Shown here: piece after piece, positions 26,501-34,854 of the stretch | Layout of the letters: each line of letters starts with the position of its first letter | How positions within the stretch are numbered: position 1 is the stretch's first letter | NCBI RefSeq assembly: GCF_026107455.2 | Contig: NZ_JAPCHY010000015.1 | Location: 1 to 64,000 of the forward strand | Source: Xanthomonas chitinilytica | GTDB taxonomy: Bacteria > Pseudomonadota > Gammaproteobacteria > Xanthomonadales > Xanthomonadaceae | Direction of reading: 5' to 3' | DNA length: 64,000 nucleotides | Made by a program: the position numbers and the translations under genes | The notes under the pieces: generated by a model | Told to the model about the DNA's origin: nothing | What the model saw: only the letters and a program-made list of their open reading frames with translations | Databases searched by the model: none

Positions 26501-29500
26501 ACCGGCTGCTCGCCGGCATCGACCACGGCGGTGACCGGGGTTTCGACGACCGGTTCGATGAATGCGTCCTGCAGCCACGCCTCGTCCTGGACATCCGCCG
26601 GCGCGATGCCGGCATCGGCCGCGTTGCCGTCGTCCACGCTGGCAACCTCGGGCGCCGGTACGTCTTCGGCGGCAAAGGTAAAACCGTCCGCTTCCCCGGT
26701 CGGCACGACCGGCGATACGTCCGCATCGACGCTCGCCGACACGCCGGTGTCGCCCGGCTCGGCACCCAGGTAGCGCGACAGGTCTTCCACACCGGTGAGT
26801 TCGACCGGATCGACCGTGGATGCCGCCGGTGCGGCCAGATCGTCTTCCCCGTCGGCGAACGACAGCTCGTCCACCGCCAGCGGCGGCCACTTGGCCTCCG
26901 GCAGCGCATCCACCAGCACCTGCAGGCGCTGGGCCAGCGCGCTGAAGGATGGAATCATCGGCGCCGGCGCCTGCAACGCCACGATGGTCGCGGCAATGGC
27001 ATCGGCGGTATCGGCGATCGCGGCCACGCCGTCGTCGCCGGGGGTGACCGCGGCGGCCAGCGAACGCTTGACGTAGGTTTCGGCCGGGGTGGTCACCGCG
27101 GTGATTTCCGGCACGTCGGTCATCGCGAACGCGCCGCTCATCGTGTGCACCGCACGCAGCAGCGCCTCGTTGACCGGTTGCGGCTGCTGTTGCGACGCCG
27201 CCAGCCATTCGCGCAGCGTTTCCAGGTGCGTGGCGACCTCGGCTTCGAGGATCTCGCGCAGCACGCTGTCGACCGAAGCCGGGGTACCCGCCGGGACCGG
27301 TGGGGCGACCTCGGCGACCGGAGCCGCTGCAGTCGTCGCGGCGGCCGGGGTCGGCACGTAGAAGGTCTCCTCGCCCGCCGCCACGCGGTCGGCCACGGCC
27401 TGCATCGCCAGCAGGTCGGCGCTGATGCCGCTGCCGTCGCGCAGCGCGGCGTTGAGCTGCGGCAGCACTTCGTAGGCCTGGGTGACCATCGCCACCACCG
27501 CCGGGCTGGCCGGGCGGCTGCCGTCGAGTACGCGGTTGAGCATGCTCTCGATCTTCCAGCTGAATTCGCCCAGGGTGCGCGCACCCACCAGGCGGCCGCT
27601 GCCCTTGAGGGTATGGAACACGCGCCGCACCGGCCGCAGCCGGTCGACGTTGGCCGGCGCCGCGCGCCATTGCGGCAGCAGGTTGCCCAGGTTCACCAGT
27701 TCTTCGTCGAATTCCTCGATGAAGACCTCGCGGATGTCCTGGTCGATCTCGTCGCCGTTGTCCTCGAAACCGCCGTCGAGCATGACCGGCGCTTCCGGGG
27801 CCGGCGGCGGCACGGCTTCCGCTTCGGCGGCCGGGGCCGGCTTTTCGGGCAACGGATTGAACTGGGCGGCGGCGGCGTCGAGTTCGGCGAGGAACGCGGC
27901 GCTCTCGTCGTCGAGCTCGATCTTGCCGATCACCGCATCCTGCACGCCGGCAACGGCGGCGGTACGGACTTCAGGCTCCGGCTCGGCAGCGGGCGTCGGC
28001 GTCGCTTGCGCAGCGGCGTCGGGCTCGATAGCAGAGGTCGGGGTCGGTTCGGGTGCGGCCGGCGTCTGCTCGACCGGCGCCTGTGCGGCACCGGTGTCCC
28101 CGGCGTCGGCGGCCACCGCCGGCTCGGCGGGGGTCGGCAGTTCCGGCGGCAGCGGTGCGGCGACGGTGGAAACCGGAAGCCCGGCTTCCGGTGCCGCGGC
28201 GTCGAGCGCCTGGACACTGGCGACCGCTGCGTCCTGCGACGGAAGCGCCGGCTCGATCGCCGCAGCCGGCGTGGTTGCGGTTGCGGCAGGCTCGCCCGTT
28301 TCGAGCAGGCTGCTGTCGAAGGTGTAGACCTGCGCGGCGGCGTCCGTGTCCAGCTGTTCCTGTTCGGCGGCGACCGGATCGAAGACCGTCGGCGCCACTT
28401 CCAGCACGTCTTCGGTGGATGCCGCCGGCGGCAATTCCGCGGTGCCATCGCCGGACAGGTCGATGGGCGCCAGCGTGTAGCCGGCACCGTCGGCCGCGCC
28501 GCCCTCCTCGGCGGCGACCGGATCGAAACCGGTGCTGCTTGCCGCGGTCGTCGCGGTATCGGGCGCGAACGCCGGCGTTTCGACAGCGGCGGTGTCGTCG
28601 CGGCCCGGGGACGGATACGGCGTCACCGAGGCCTGGAACACATACGGATACGGGCGCGGAGCTTCGGTTGCCGGGGCAGATGCTTCGGTCGCAACCGGCG
28701 CCGGGGTCTGTGCCGGTGTCGGTGCGGGCACCTCGACCACCGGCAGTTCCGCCGGCCGGCTCGTATCGTTGGCCACCGGGGCGACGGCAGGCGCCTCGGC
28801 GGGGGCCACGGATGCCGGCACCGTCGTCGCCGGTGCGGGGTCCGCCTGTACCACGGCTTCCGGCTGCGGCGCCGGCGGCATTGCGGCGGCGGCTTCGCTT
28901 TCGGCGGTCGGCAGCGGCCAGTAGCGCAGCGCTTCCAGGCTGGAACGGGTGATGTCGAGGATCTCCTCGCGACCCGGACGACGCTCGCGCAGGGCTTCGA
29001 GGTAGTACTCCAGGCTGGCCATCGCATCGGCCAGGGTGTCGAGCTGGCGGCCGCTGGGCACGCGCTGGCGCGCGATCAGTTCGACTTCGATGTAGCGGCG
29101 CACGCCCTGCAGGTAATCGGCCGGGGTCGGCAGGTCCAGCATGCGCAGCGCGCCGGCCACCTCGCCCAGCAGGCGCGGCACGTCGGCCAGCCGCTGGTGG
29201 TCCCAGTTGGTCTCGATGAAGGCGACGAAATGCTCGCGGGCGGCGGAGAAGTTGGCGATCGCCTCGTGCGCCAGCACCTCGACGGTACGCCGGGTCTCGA
29301 CCGAGCCCGGATCATCCTCGCCGCTGCCGCCGGCGCCCAGGTGGGCGACCTGGTCGTCCAGCGAGGCATCCACGTAGAGCAGCGCGCCGGCGATGTCCAG
29401 CAGCATGCCTTCGTCGATCTGCTGGGAGCCGTCCACCACTCCACGCAGCGAATCGCGCTGCTGCACCACCACGCCGCGGGCCACGCCCAGGCCCAGCACC

Positions 29501-30150
29501 CCGAGGGTGTCGGCCACGGCACCGAGTTCGTTGACCTGGGTCTGCAGCGCGGCCGGCTCGCCGCCGGTGCGCAGGTGCAGGTCGAGCGCGTCCTTGATCC
29601 GCAGCAGTTCTTCCTTCACCGCGCTGCCGACGGTATCGAGCAGTTCGCGGTTGCGTCCGCTCAGGCTGCCGCGGGCGTGGTCCAGCTCGGCCTCGCTGGC
29701 GCTGCCGGCGTCCGGGTCGAAGGCGAACAGCACGCTCTCGCTGATGCCCTCGGCGCCGCGCGCGGCGCGGATCTCGTTGAGCAGCGGCAGCAGCACGATC
29801 GGGATGTCGCGATGGCCGTTCTGCAGGCGCTCCAGGTAGTCGGGCAGCAGCACGGTGCCGCGCATCAGCGTGGCGCAGGCCTCGTCGCGGTCCGGCACCC
29901 CGCCCGCCTGGACGGCATTGGCCAGCAGTTCCAGCTCCTCGGCGACCATCGCCGGCGCATACAGCTCGACCATGCGCAGCGTGCCCTGCACCTGGTGCAG
30001 GTAGCCGGCACAGAAGCGCATGCGACTGGTGTCGCTCGGCTCCTCGACGAAGTACTCGATCTCGTTGCGGACCTGGCGCAGGGTCTCGTCCAGCTCGGGC
30101 TTCACCCAACCCAGTGCCGCATGGCTCATCGCGTCGCGCAGCGTGCTCAT
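23515..30150 (-). CDS. chpA: ChpA, multi-domain hybrid histidine kinase for type IV pilus control
   Basis: About 2211 residues (P. aeruginosa ChpA has 2472). N-terminal 500 residues: PilL-type helical, inactive Hpt-like repeats. A long Ala/Pro/Val/Glu-rich linker with interspersed Hpt domains follows. Histidines sit in FHTLKGSGRL and LHTLKGGARM, and a degenerate VHTMSGAF lies between. The CheA core comes next: dimerisation region, N-box RNSVAHG, G-box ADDGAGLD and GRGVGMDVV, and a CheW-like P5. The C-terminus is a receiver with phospho-acceptor Asp in LMLLDIEMPRMDGYEL. The kinase passes phosphate to PilG and PilH to control extension and retraction of the pilus. ATG 30148-30150 has an AAGGGG ribosome site; no in-frame stops or frameshifts. 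Confidence 0.93.
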   Translation of the reverse strand: MSTLRDAMSHAALGWVKPELDETLRQVRNEIEYFVEEPSDTSRMRFCAGYLHQVQGTLRMVELYAPAMVAEELELLANAVQAGGVPDRDEACATLMRGTVLLPDYLERLQNGHRDIPIVLLPLLNEIRAARGAEGISESVLFAFDPDAGSASEAELDHARGSLSGRNRELLDTVGSAVKEELLRIKDALDLHLRTGGEPAALQTQVNELGAVADTLGVLGLGVARGVVVQQRDSLRGVVDGSQQIDEGMLLDIAGALLYVDASLDDQVAHLGAGGSGEDDPGSVETRRTVEVLAHEAIANFSAAREHFVAFIETNWDHQRLADVPRLLGEVAGALRMLDLPTPADYLQGVRRYIEVELIARQRVPSGRQLDTLADAMASLEYYLEALRERRPGREEILDITRSSLEALRYWPLPTAESEAAAAMPPAPQPEAVVQADPAPATTVPASVAPAEAPAVAPVANDTSRPAELPVVEVPAPTPAQTPAPVATEASAPATEAPRPYPYVFQASVTPYPSPGRDDTAAVETPAFAPDTATTAASSTGFDPVAAEEGGAADGAGYTLAPIDLSGDGTAELPPAASTEDVLEVAPTVFDPVAAEQEQLDTDAAAQVYTFDSSLLETGEPAATATTPAAAIEPALPSQDAAVASVQALDAAAPEAGLPVSTVAAPLPPELPTPAEPAVAADAGDTGAAQAPVEQTPAAPEPTPTSAIEPDAAAQATPTPAAEPEPEVRTAAVAGVQDAVIGKIELDDESAAFLAELDAAAAQFNPLPEKPAPAAEAEAVPPPAPEAPVMLDGGFEDNGDEIDQDIREVFIEEFDEELVNLGNLLPQWRAAPANVDRLRPVRRVFHTLKGSGRLVGARTLGEFSWKIESMLNRVLDGSRPASPAVVAMVTQAYEVLPQLNAALRDGSGISADLLAMQAVADRVAAGEETFYVPTPAAATTAAAPVAEVAPPVPAGTPASVDSVLREILEAEVATHLETLREWLAASQQQPQPVNEALLRAVHTMSGAFAMTDVPEITAVTTPAETYVKRSLAAAVTPGDDGVAAIADTADAIAATIVALQAPAPMIPSFSALAQRLQVLVDALPEAKWPPLAVDELSFADGEDDLAAPAASTVDPVELTGVEDLSRYLGAEPGDTGVSASVDADVSPVVPTGEADGFTFAAEDVPAPEVASVDDGNAADAGIAPADVQDEAWLQDAFIEPVVETPVTAVVDAGEQPVISGGDAAAPAQAAEDLPSFAAESTASVDAPAATDAADTFAGSVEQALPAAPLAGPEVVEEPSAQPAVENETIVDATVQASGADVVATAVEEVPTEEVAATDGGEQVEAVAATDAGDAADAVEAASQVAGTPAAETAAVDAAVPGQPVDALSAAIAAAIAVGTGGADSAVGDDEPLDFSDLDRELVDIFVEEGKDLLDHCDGLISELREAPEDRELLAGLQRDLHTLKGGARMAGINAIGDLGHGIESLLEAVAANRTDITRSDVQLLERGFDRLHQLLTRTGAHRAVAMPFDLIEAFDARTHGRAEAHPEVAATVEIPAVAAVESVPAAESPAPETVEVTADTTAAEAQAVAEAPQPRPLPVPETPTVAKVAPLSEPVVEEASGEEEGGVRSQEQVRVRADLLDRLVNHAGEVAIYRSRLEQQLGAFRGAMAELDRTNARLRDQLRRLDLETEAQIVARYQREQDQADQTFDPLELDRFSTLQQLSRALNESAADLSGLQGVLDDLSRNYDALLQQQSRVSSELQDGLMRARMVPFDGLVPRLRRVVRQAAHDTGKQVHLTLDGTHGELDRNVLDRMVAPLEHMLRNSVAHGLETPAQRVAAGKPEEGGITIRLRREGSEIVLEVADDGAGLDREAIRRRAEQRNLIQPGAELSENELDSLIFASGFSTSEQVSQLAGRGVGMDVVRNEVRQLGGSVDIHSVRGKGVTFTLRLPQTLAVTQAVFVQIGETTFAVPVASVSGIGRISRERFESGDGGYHYSGEHYALHDLGSLVGQESAKAEGQAQIPLLLVRAGDLRAAVAIDQVLGNREIVVKPVGLQIASVPGIYGATITGDGRVVVILDVAPLVRRHLAQPQRALAQPAPASQRQVPMVMVVDDSLTMRKVTGRVLERHNFEVVAARDGIEALERLEERVPDLMLLDIEMPRMDGYELATAMRADPRYKDVPIVMITSRSGDKHRQRAFEIGVQRYLGKPYQELDLMRNVYDLLGIARARE

Positions 30151-30268
30151 CGCAACCCCTTTCCCTTGGTCGTCCGCGCATCGTCCGGCCTGATGGCGAA
30201 CATGGCCTGCATTGAGGTGTGGCGACGCATCATCTGCTGATTCCTTCCTTCCCCATCCAAACGATCGA

Positions 30269-32302
30269 TCACGCCGGCAGCTTGAAGTCGGCGACCGAAC
30301 GACGCAGGTCTGCCGCCAGCTGTGCCAGGTGGCCGATCGACTCGGCGGTCTGTCCCGCACCCTGCGAGGTCTGGCCGGTGATCTGCCGGATCACGCCCAT
30401 CGTCTGGGTGATGTCCGTCGCCGCCGCGGACTGCTGGTGGGCGGCGATGGAGATGTTCTTGATGAGGGTGTTGAGCGCATTGGACACGCGCTCGATCTCG
30501 GTCAGTGCGGTACCGGCGTCCTCGGCCAGGCGCGCACCGGACACCACTTCGGCGGTGGTCTGTTCCATCGAGGTCACCGCTTCGTTGGTGTCGGCCTGAA
30601 TCGCCTGCACCAGGTTCTCGATCCGTCGGGTCGCGCCGGAGGTGCGTTCGGCCAGGCGCTGCACTTCGTCGGCCACGACCGCGAAACCGCGACCGGCCTC
30701 GCCGGCCGATGCCGCCTGCACCGCCGCGTTCAACGCCAGGATGTTGGTCTGCTCGGAAATGTCGTTGATCAGTTCCACGATCGAGCCGATTTCCTGCGAC
30801 GACTCGCCCAGGCGCTTGATGCGCTTGGAGGTTTCCTGGATCTGGTCGCGGATCTGGTCCATGCCCTGGATGGTCTCGCGCACCACGCCGGCACCCTCGG
30901 CGGCGATCACCACCGAGCGCTGCGCCACTTCGGCCGACTCGCTGGAGTTGCGCGACACCTGTTCGATGCTGGCGGCGATTTCGCCGATGCGCTCGGAGGC
31001 GGTGGTGATCTGGTTGGCCTGGTGGCCGGCGGCTTCGGCCAGCTGCATCGCCGTGGCCTGGGTTTCCTGGGTCGAGACCGCCACCTTGCTGGAGGTGTCG
31101 TTGATCGTGGTCACCAGGTGGCGCAGTTCGTCCACGGCGTAGTTGATAGCGTCGGCGATGGCACCGGTCATGTCCTCGGTCACCGAGGCCTTCACCGTCA
31201 GGTCGCCTTCACCCAGCGAGCTGATTTCGTCCAGCAGCCGCATGATCGCCTGCTGGTTGCGGCTGTTGAATTCCACCTGGGTCTGGTAGCGGATTTCCTG
31301 CTCGCGGGCACGCACGCGCACCGAGCTCCAGACGAAGCCGATGATCGACAGCAGCGACAGCGCGCCGGACACCACGCCCAGCCAGAAATTGGGGAACAGG
31401 CGGGTGTCGCGCACCGAGCCGAAGGCCGAGAACGCCTCGAACAGCTTCTTGCTGTCGTCCAGCATCTTGCCCGAGCCGGCGGTCAGCGCGGCGGCCGAGG
31501 ATTGTGCGGCGAACAGGTGGCGCGAACTGGCCAGGATGGCGTCGGCGTCCTTCTTCATCGCGGCCCACTTGTTGGCCGACTGCTCCAGCGCGACCTGCGC
31601 GGCGGCGTTGCGCACCGGCGCCACGCCCAGTTCCTCGTTGCCGTTGCGCAGGGCCTCCAGCATCTGGCTGAACACCACCGAGTCGCGCGCCAGCGCGTCG
31701 CCGGCACCGCTGGCGCCGGCACCGCCGGCGCGGATTTCGGTCACGCGGCGGGCCATGGTGCCGCTCACCACCACCTGCTGCAGCGCGTTGTAGGTCTGCG
31801 ACGACGGGGCGCCGCTGGCGGTCATCGCCCGCACCACCTCGTTCAGCTGCGCCTGCAGCTGCGGCACGCCGTCGACGAAGCTGTCGGCGTTGCCGGCCAG
31901 TGCCAGCACCGCCGGCTCGCTGGCCACCACCTGCTCGGCGTTCTTGGCCAGCGGGCCCCAGGTCGTGGTCAGCTGGCGGATCGGCGCGGCCACGCCGGCC
32001 TCGTTGCCGTAGCGCCCCTGCAGGCTGCTCACGGTGCTCTCGATGCGCGACTTGGTGTCCTTGAACTGGTTGAACGCCTCGGCGTTGCCGGCCACCGCCT
32101 CGCGGCCCTGGTTGGCCAGCTGCTGCGACAGCACCTGCAGGTCGGCCGCGCCGGTGCTGGCGCCGGCCAGGCGGCTGCCCTGCCAGGTGGCCACGCCGGT
32201 GTTGGCGCCGAACACGATCATCGACAGCGCCAGCAGGCCCAGCCAGAAATTGGTTCCCACGTTGCCGAGCTTGCTGGCCTTGGCGTCCGGAGCAGTACTC
32301 AT
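30269..32302 (-). CDS. pilJ: PilJ, methyl-accepting chemotaxis receptor of the Pil-Chp system
   Basis: 677 residues. A first membrane helix lies near residues 17-37 ([19 protein letters not shown]), a periplasmic sensing region of about 260 residues follows, and a second helix lies near 305-325. HAMP-like and signalling domains complete the protein. The hairpin tip reads [47 protein letters not shown], the MCP consensus. PilJ senses pilus or surface signals and regulates ChpA autophosphorylation through PilI. A gap of 118 bp, too small for a pilK methyltransferase gene, separates it from chpA. Confidence 0.94.
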   Translation of the reverse strand: MSTAPDAKASKLGNVGTNFWLGLLALSMIVFGANTGVATWQGSRLAGASTGAADLQVLSQQLANQGREAVAGNAEAFNQFKDTKSRIESTVSSLQGRYGNEAGVAAPIRQLTTTWGPLAKNAEQVVASEPAVLALAGNADSFVDGVPQLQAQLNEVVRAMTASGAPSSQTYNALQQVVVSGTMARRVTEIRAGGAGASGAGDALARDSVVFSQMLEALRNGNEELGVAPVRNAAAQVALEQSANKWAAMKKDADAILASSRHLFAAQSSAAALTAGSGKMLDDSKKLFEAFSAFGSVRDTRLFPNFWLGVVSGALSLLSIIGFVWSSVRVRAREQEIRYQTQVEFNSRNQQAIMRLLDEISSLGEGDLTVKASVTEDMTGAIADAINYAVDELRHLVTTINDTSSKVAVSTQETQATAMQLAEAAGHQANQITTASERIGEIAASIEQVSRNSSESAEVAQRSVVIAAEGAGVVRETIQGMDQIRDQIQETSKRIKRLGESSQEIGSIVELINDISEQTNILALNAAVQAASAGEAGRGFAVVADEVQRLAERTSGATRRIENLVQAIQADTNEAVTSMEQTTAEVVSGARLAEDAGTALTEIERVSNALNTLIKNISIAAHQQSAAATDITQTMGVIRQITGQTSQGAGQTAESIGHLAQLAADLRRSVADFKLPA

Positions 32303-32343
32303 GGTTCGACCTCGATCTTCAATACGGTGAGGCAGGCCTGCGC

Positions 32344-32874
32344 TCAGGCGGCGGCTTGCCGGAATTCGGGTGTGCGCGACAGCAGCGACAGTGAGAACAC
32401 GCCCCAGTCATGCTCCTCGCCACGGAACGCGCGATCGATGAAGTGGCCATAGCGGCCTTGCGCCAGCTCCCCGGCGTCGACCTGCAGGCTCTGTTCGAAG
32501 CTGCGCTGGCCGTACAGCTCGTCGATGGTCAGGGCGACGTCGCCGCCGGCCTGGCGCATGATCAGCACGCGCTGGCCTTCCTGGTAGCCGGTGCGCTCGC
32601 CTTCCAGGAAGTACTTCAGGTCCACCACCGGGAACAGGTTGCCGCGCAGGTTGCCCACGCCCAGCAGCCACGGCTGCGCGCCCGGCACCGGGGTGACCGG
32701 CGGCATCGGCACGATTTCGACCACCTCGCGGAAGTCGGAGACCAGCCGGCGCTTGCCGACCCGGTAACCGACGCCACGCCAGACGTCCTGCGAGAACTGG
32801 CGCTCGGGCAACTGCACCGCGTGCGCCAGGCTGCGGCGTTCATAGGCTTCGAGGATGTCGAACGGAGAACGCAT
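32344..32874 (-). CDS. pilI: PilI, CheW-like adaptor
   Basis: The 176-residue CheW-domain protein includes [20 protein letters not shown] and [23 protein letters not shown], the conserved CheW-type core. It couples PilJ to ChpA. Its ATG (32872-32874) overlaps the pilH stop codon by one base (TGATG), so the two are translationally coupled, and pilJ begins 41 bp further on. Confidence 0.94.
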   Translation of the reverse strand: MRSPFDILEAYERRSLAHAVQLPERQFSQDVWRGVGYRVGKRRLVSDFREVVEIVPMPPVTPVPGAQPWLLGVGNLRGNLFPVVDLKYFLEGERTGYQEGQRVLIMRQAGGDVALTIDELYGQRSFEQSLQVDAGELAQGRYGHFIDRAFRGEEHDWGVFSLSLLSRTPEFRQAAA

Positions 32875-33236
32875 CAGCCCACCAGTTCGTTGATGCGCGC
32901 GATGAGTTCGTCCTCGCGCGGCGGCTTGACGATGTAGTCGGCGGCACCCTGGCGCATGCCCCAGGCCTTGTCCGTCTCCATCCCCTTGGTGCTGACGATC
33001 AGCACCGGGATGTGGCGGGTGGCGTCGTCGCGCGACATCGCGCGGGTCGCCTGGAAGCCGCTCATCCCGGGCAGCACCACGTCCATCAGTACCAGATTCG
33101 GGGTCTGGGTGCGGGCGATCTGCAGGCCGTCCTCGGCGTTGTCGGTGGCGACCACCTCGTGGCCGGCCTTTTCAAGCCATTGCGTGAACACCGCCCGGTC
33201 GGTCGGTGAGTCCTCGATCAACAAGATTCGAGCCAT
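32874..33236 (-). CDS. pilH: PilH, CheY-like response regulator
   Basis: The 120-residue single-domain receiver begins MARILLIEDSPTDRAVF. The acidic pair lies in IEDS, the phosphorylated Asp in LVLMDVVLPGMSGFQ, the conserved Thr/Ser in VLIVSTKGM and the Lys in DYIVKPP. PilH modulates pilus retraction, acting largely as a phosphate sink beside PilG. It is the second gene of the cluster, 18 bp after pilG. Confidence 0.95.
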   Translation of the reverse strand: MARILLIEDSPTDRAVFTQWLEKAGHEVVATDNAEDGLQIARTQTPNLVLMDVVLPGMSGFQATRAMSRDDATRHIPVLIVSTKGMETDKAWGMRQGAADYIVKPPREDELIARINELVG

Positions 33237-33254
33237 TGTGCCTTTCCCCCCTGG

Positions 33255-33656
33255 TCAGGCGTTGACGTATGTGCGGATTGCGCCCAGCAGTTCTTCGCGT
33301 GTGAATGGTTTGGTGAGGTACTGCTCGGAGCCGACGATGCGGCCTCGGGCCTTGTCGAACAGCCCGTCCTTGGACGAGAGCATGATCACCGGCGTGCCCT
33401 TGAACAACTGGTTGCCCTTGATCAACGCGCAGGTCTGATACCCGTCCAGGCGAGGCATCATGATGTCGACGAAGATGATCTGCGGCTGCTGGTCGGCGAT
33501 CTTCGCCAGCGCCTCGAACCCGTCGGTCGCGGTCACCACCTCGCAGCCTTCGCGCTTGAGCAGCGTTTCCGCGGTACGACGGATGGTCTTCGAATCGTCG
33601 ATGACCATGACCCTCAGACCTGCGAGTTCCCCACCCGCAGCCATGTTTTCAGCCAT
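33255..33656 (-). CDS. pilG: PilG, CheY-like response regulator
   Basis: The 133-residue receiver is nearly identical in pattern to P. aeruginosa PilG: VMVIDDSKTIRRTAETLLKREGC, IIFVDIMMPRLDGYQTCALIK and TPVIMLSSKDGLFDKARGRIVGS. It is phosphorylated by ChpA and promotes pilus extension and, in Pseudomonas, cAMP signalling. ATG 33654-33656 has a GGGGAAAA ribosome site. A good promoter (33716-33744) precedes it, making pilG the first gene of the seven-gene unit. Confidence 0.96.
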   Translation of the reverse strand: MAENMAAGGELAGLRVMVIDDSKTIRRTAETLLKREGCEVVTATDGFEALAKIADQQPQIIFVDIMMPRLDGYQTCALIKGNQLFKGTPVIMLSSKDGLFDKARGRIVGSEQYLTKPFTREELLGAIRTYVNA

Positions 33657-33715
33657 TGCAATTTTCCCCGAGCGCGCGGCGCTTCATTGATCTGGCGCCA
33701 CTGCGAAACCGCATG

Positions 33716-33744
33716 TATATCCCAATACCGGCGCGCACTGTCAA
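33716..33744 (-). promoter_or_regulatory. Promoter of the pilGHIJ-chpABC cluster
   Basis: On the minus strand TTGACA (33739-33744) is separated by exactly 17 bp from GATATA (33716-33721). It lies about 60 bp upstream of the pilG start and faces the gshB gene. Confidence 0.65.
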
Positions 33745-33780
33745 GGGTCGCAGCAGTGGCGCGGGCGTCCGCAGCATCAA

Positions 33781-33796
33781 TGTGACACAAATCCCA
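33781..33796. promoter_or_regulatory. Possible CRP/Clp-like half-conserved site
   Basis: TGTGA-CACAAA-TCCCA matches the first half of the CRP/Clp consensus TGTGA-N6-TCACA perfectly and the second half at 3 of 5 bases. Clp is the CRP-family regulator of xanthomonads. It lies between pilG and gshB, about 40 bp upstream of the pilG -35. Evidence is a single weak match. Confidence 0.25.
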
Positions 33797-33903
33797 CTTT
33801 GACGCGCAACTTTTTGCGCCGGTCCGCCCGGCCCCGCGCGGGGCGCTGGGCGGCCCTTGCGGTTACCCGCTAACATCGCCCTCCTGTCCGCCGGGTTCAG
33901 TTC

Positions 33904-34854
33904 ATGCCGTTCGACGTCATCGTGGTGATGGATCCCATCGCCGACATCAAGATTGCCAAGGACACCACCTTCGCGATGCTGCTGGAAGCCCAGCGCCGCG
34001 GCCACCGGCTGCATTATGTCGCTCCCGGCGGCCTGGCGCTGCGCGACGGCGCGGCGGTGGCGCGGGTGGCGCCGCTGCAGGTGCGCGACGACAAGGCCGG
34101 CTGGTTCAGCCTGGGCGACTTCCGCGAGCTGGCGTTCGGCCCGGGCCAGCTGGTGCTGATGCGCAAGGACCCGCCGGTGGACGCCGAATTCATCTACGAC
34201 ACCCAGGTGCTGTCGGTGGCGCAGCGCGCCGGCGCGGCGGTGGTCAACGATCCGCAGGGACTGCGCGACTACAACGAGAAGCTGGCCGCGCTGCTGTTCC
34301 CGCAATGCTGCCCGCCGACCCTGGTCAGCCGCCAGGCGCACGACCTGAAGGCGTTCGTGCTCGAGCAGGGCCAGGCCGTGCTCAAGCCGCTGGACGGCAT
34401 GGGCGGGCGCTCGATCTTCCGCAGCGGCAGCGGCGACCCCAACCTGAACGTGATCCTGGAAACGCTGACCGACGGCAACCGCAAGCTGGCCCTGGCGCAG
34501 CGCTTCATCCCGGACATCAGCGCCGGCGACAAGCGCATCCTGCTGGTGGACGGCGAGCCGGTGGACTATTGCCTGGCGCGCATCCCGCAGGGCGACGAGT
34601 TCCGCGGCAACCTGGCCGCCGGCGGCCGTGGCGAAGGCCGGCCGCTGAGCGAGCGCGACCGCTGGATCGCCGCCCAGGTCGGCCCGGAGATGAAACGCCG
34701 CGGCATGCGCTTCGTCGGCCTGGACGTGATCGGCGACTACCTGACCGAGGTCAACGTCACCAGCCCGACCTGCGTGCGCGAGCTCGACGCCCAGTTCGGC
34801 CTGAACATCGCCGGGCTGCTGTTCGACGCGATCGAGGCCGACTGGCCGCGATGA
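33904..34854 (+). CDS. gshB: Glutathione synthetase
   Basis: The 316-residue protein is full length for GshB, with the N-terminal MDPIADIKIAKDTTFAMLLEAQ segment, the ATP-grasp region VLKPLDGMGGRSIFR, and VDYCLARIPQGDEFRGNLAAGGRGE. It ligates glycine to gamma-glutamylcysteine using ATP. It is divergent from pilG and overlaps the following tonB gene by four bases, an order also found in P. aeruginosa. Confidence 0.96.
   Translation: MPFDVIVVMDPIADIKIAKDTTFAMLLEAQRRGHRLHYVAPGGLALRDGAAVARVAPLQVRDDKAGWFSLGDFRELAFGPGQLVLMRKDPPVDAEFIYDTQVLSVAQRAGAAVVNDPQGLRDYNEKLAALLFPQCCPPTLVSRQAHDLKAFVLEQGQAVLKPLDGMGGRSIFRSGSGDPNLNVILETLTDGNRKLALAQRFIPDISAGDKRILLVDGEPVDYCLARIPQGDEFRGNLAAGGRGEGRPLSERDRWIAAQVGPEMKRRGMRFVGLDVIGDYLTEVNVTSPTCVRELDAQFGLNIAGLLFDAIEADWPR

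Noticed and set aside
22702-30240. Very long plus-strand open frame (over 2500 codons) opposite chpA
   Set aside because: It is the antisense of chpA and adjoining genes, stays open because of high GC at third positions, and its translation is low-complexity Ser/Ala/Arg/Gly with no domain.
30151-30268. Degenerate pilK between pilJ and chpA
   Set aside because: 118 bp is too short, and no frame shows CheR-like sequence.
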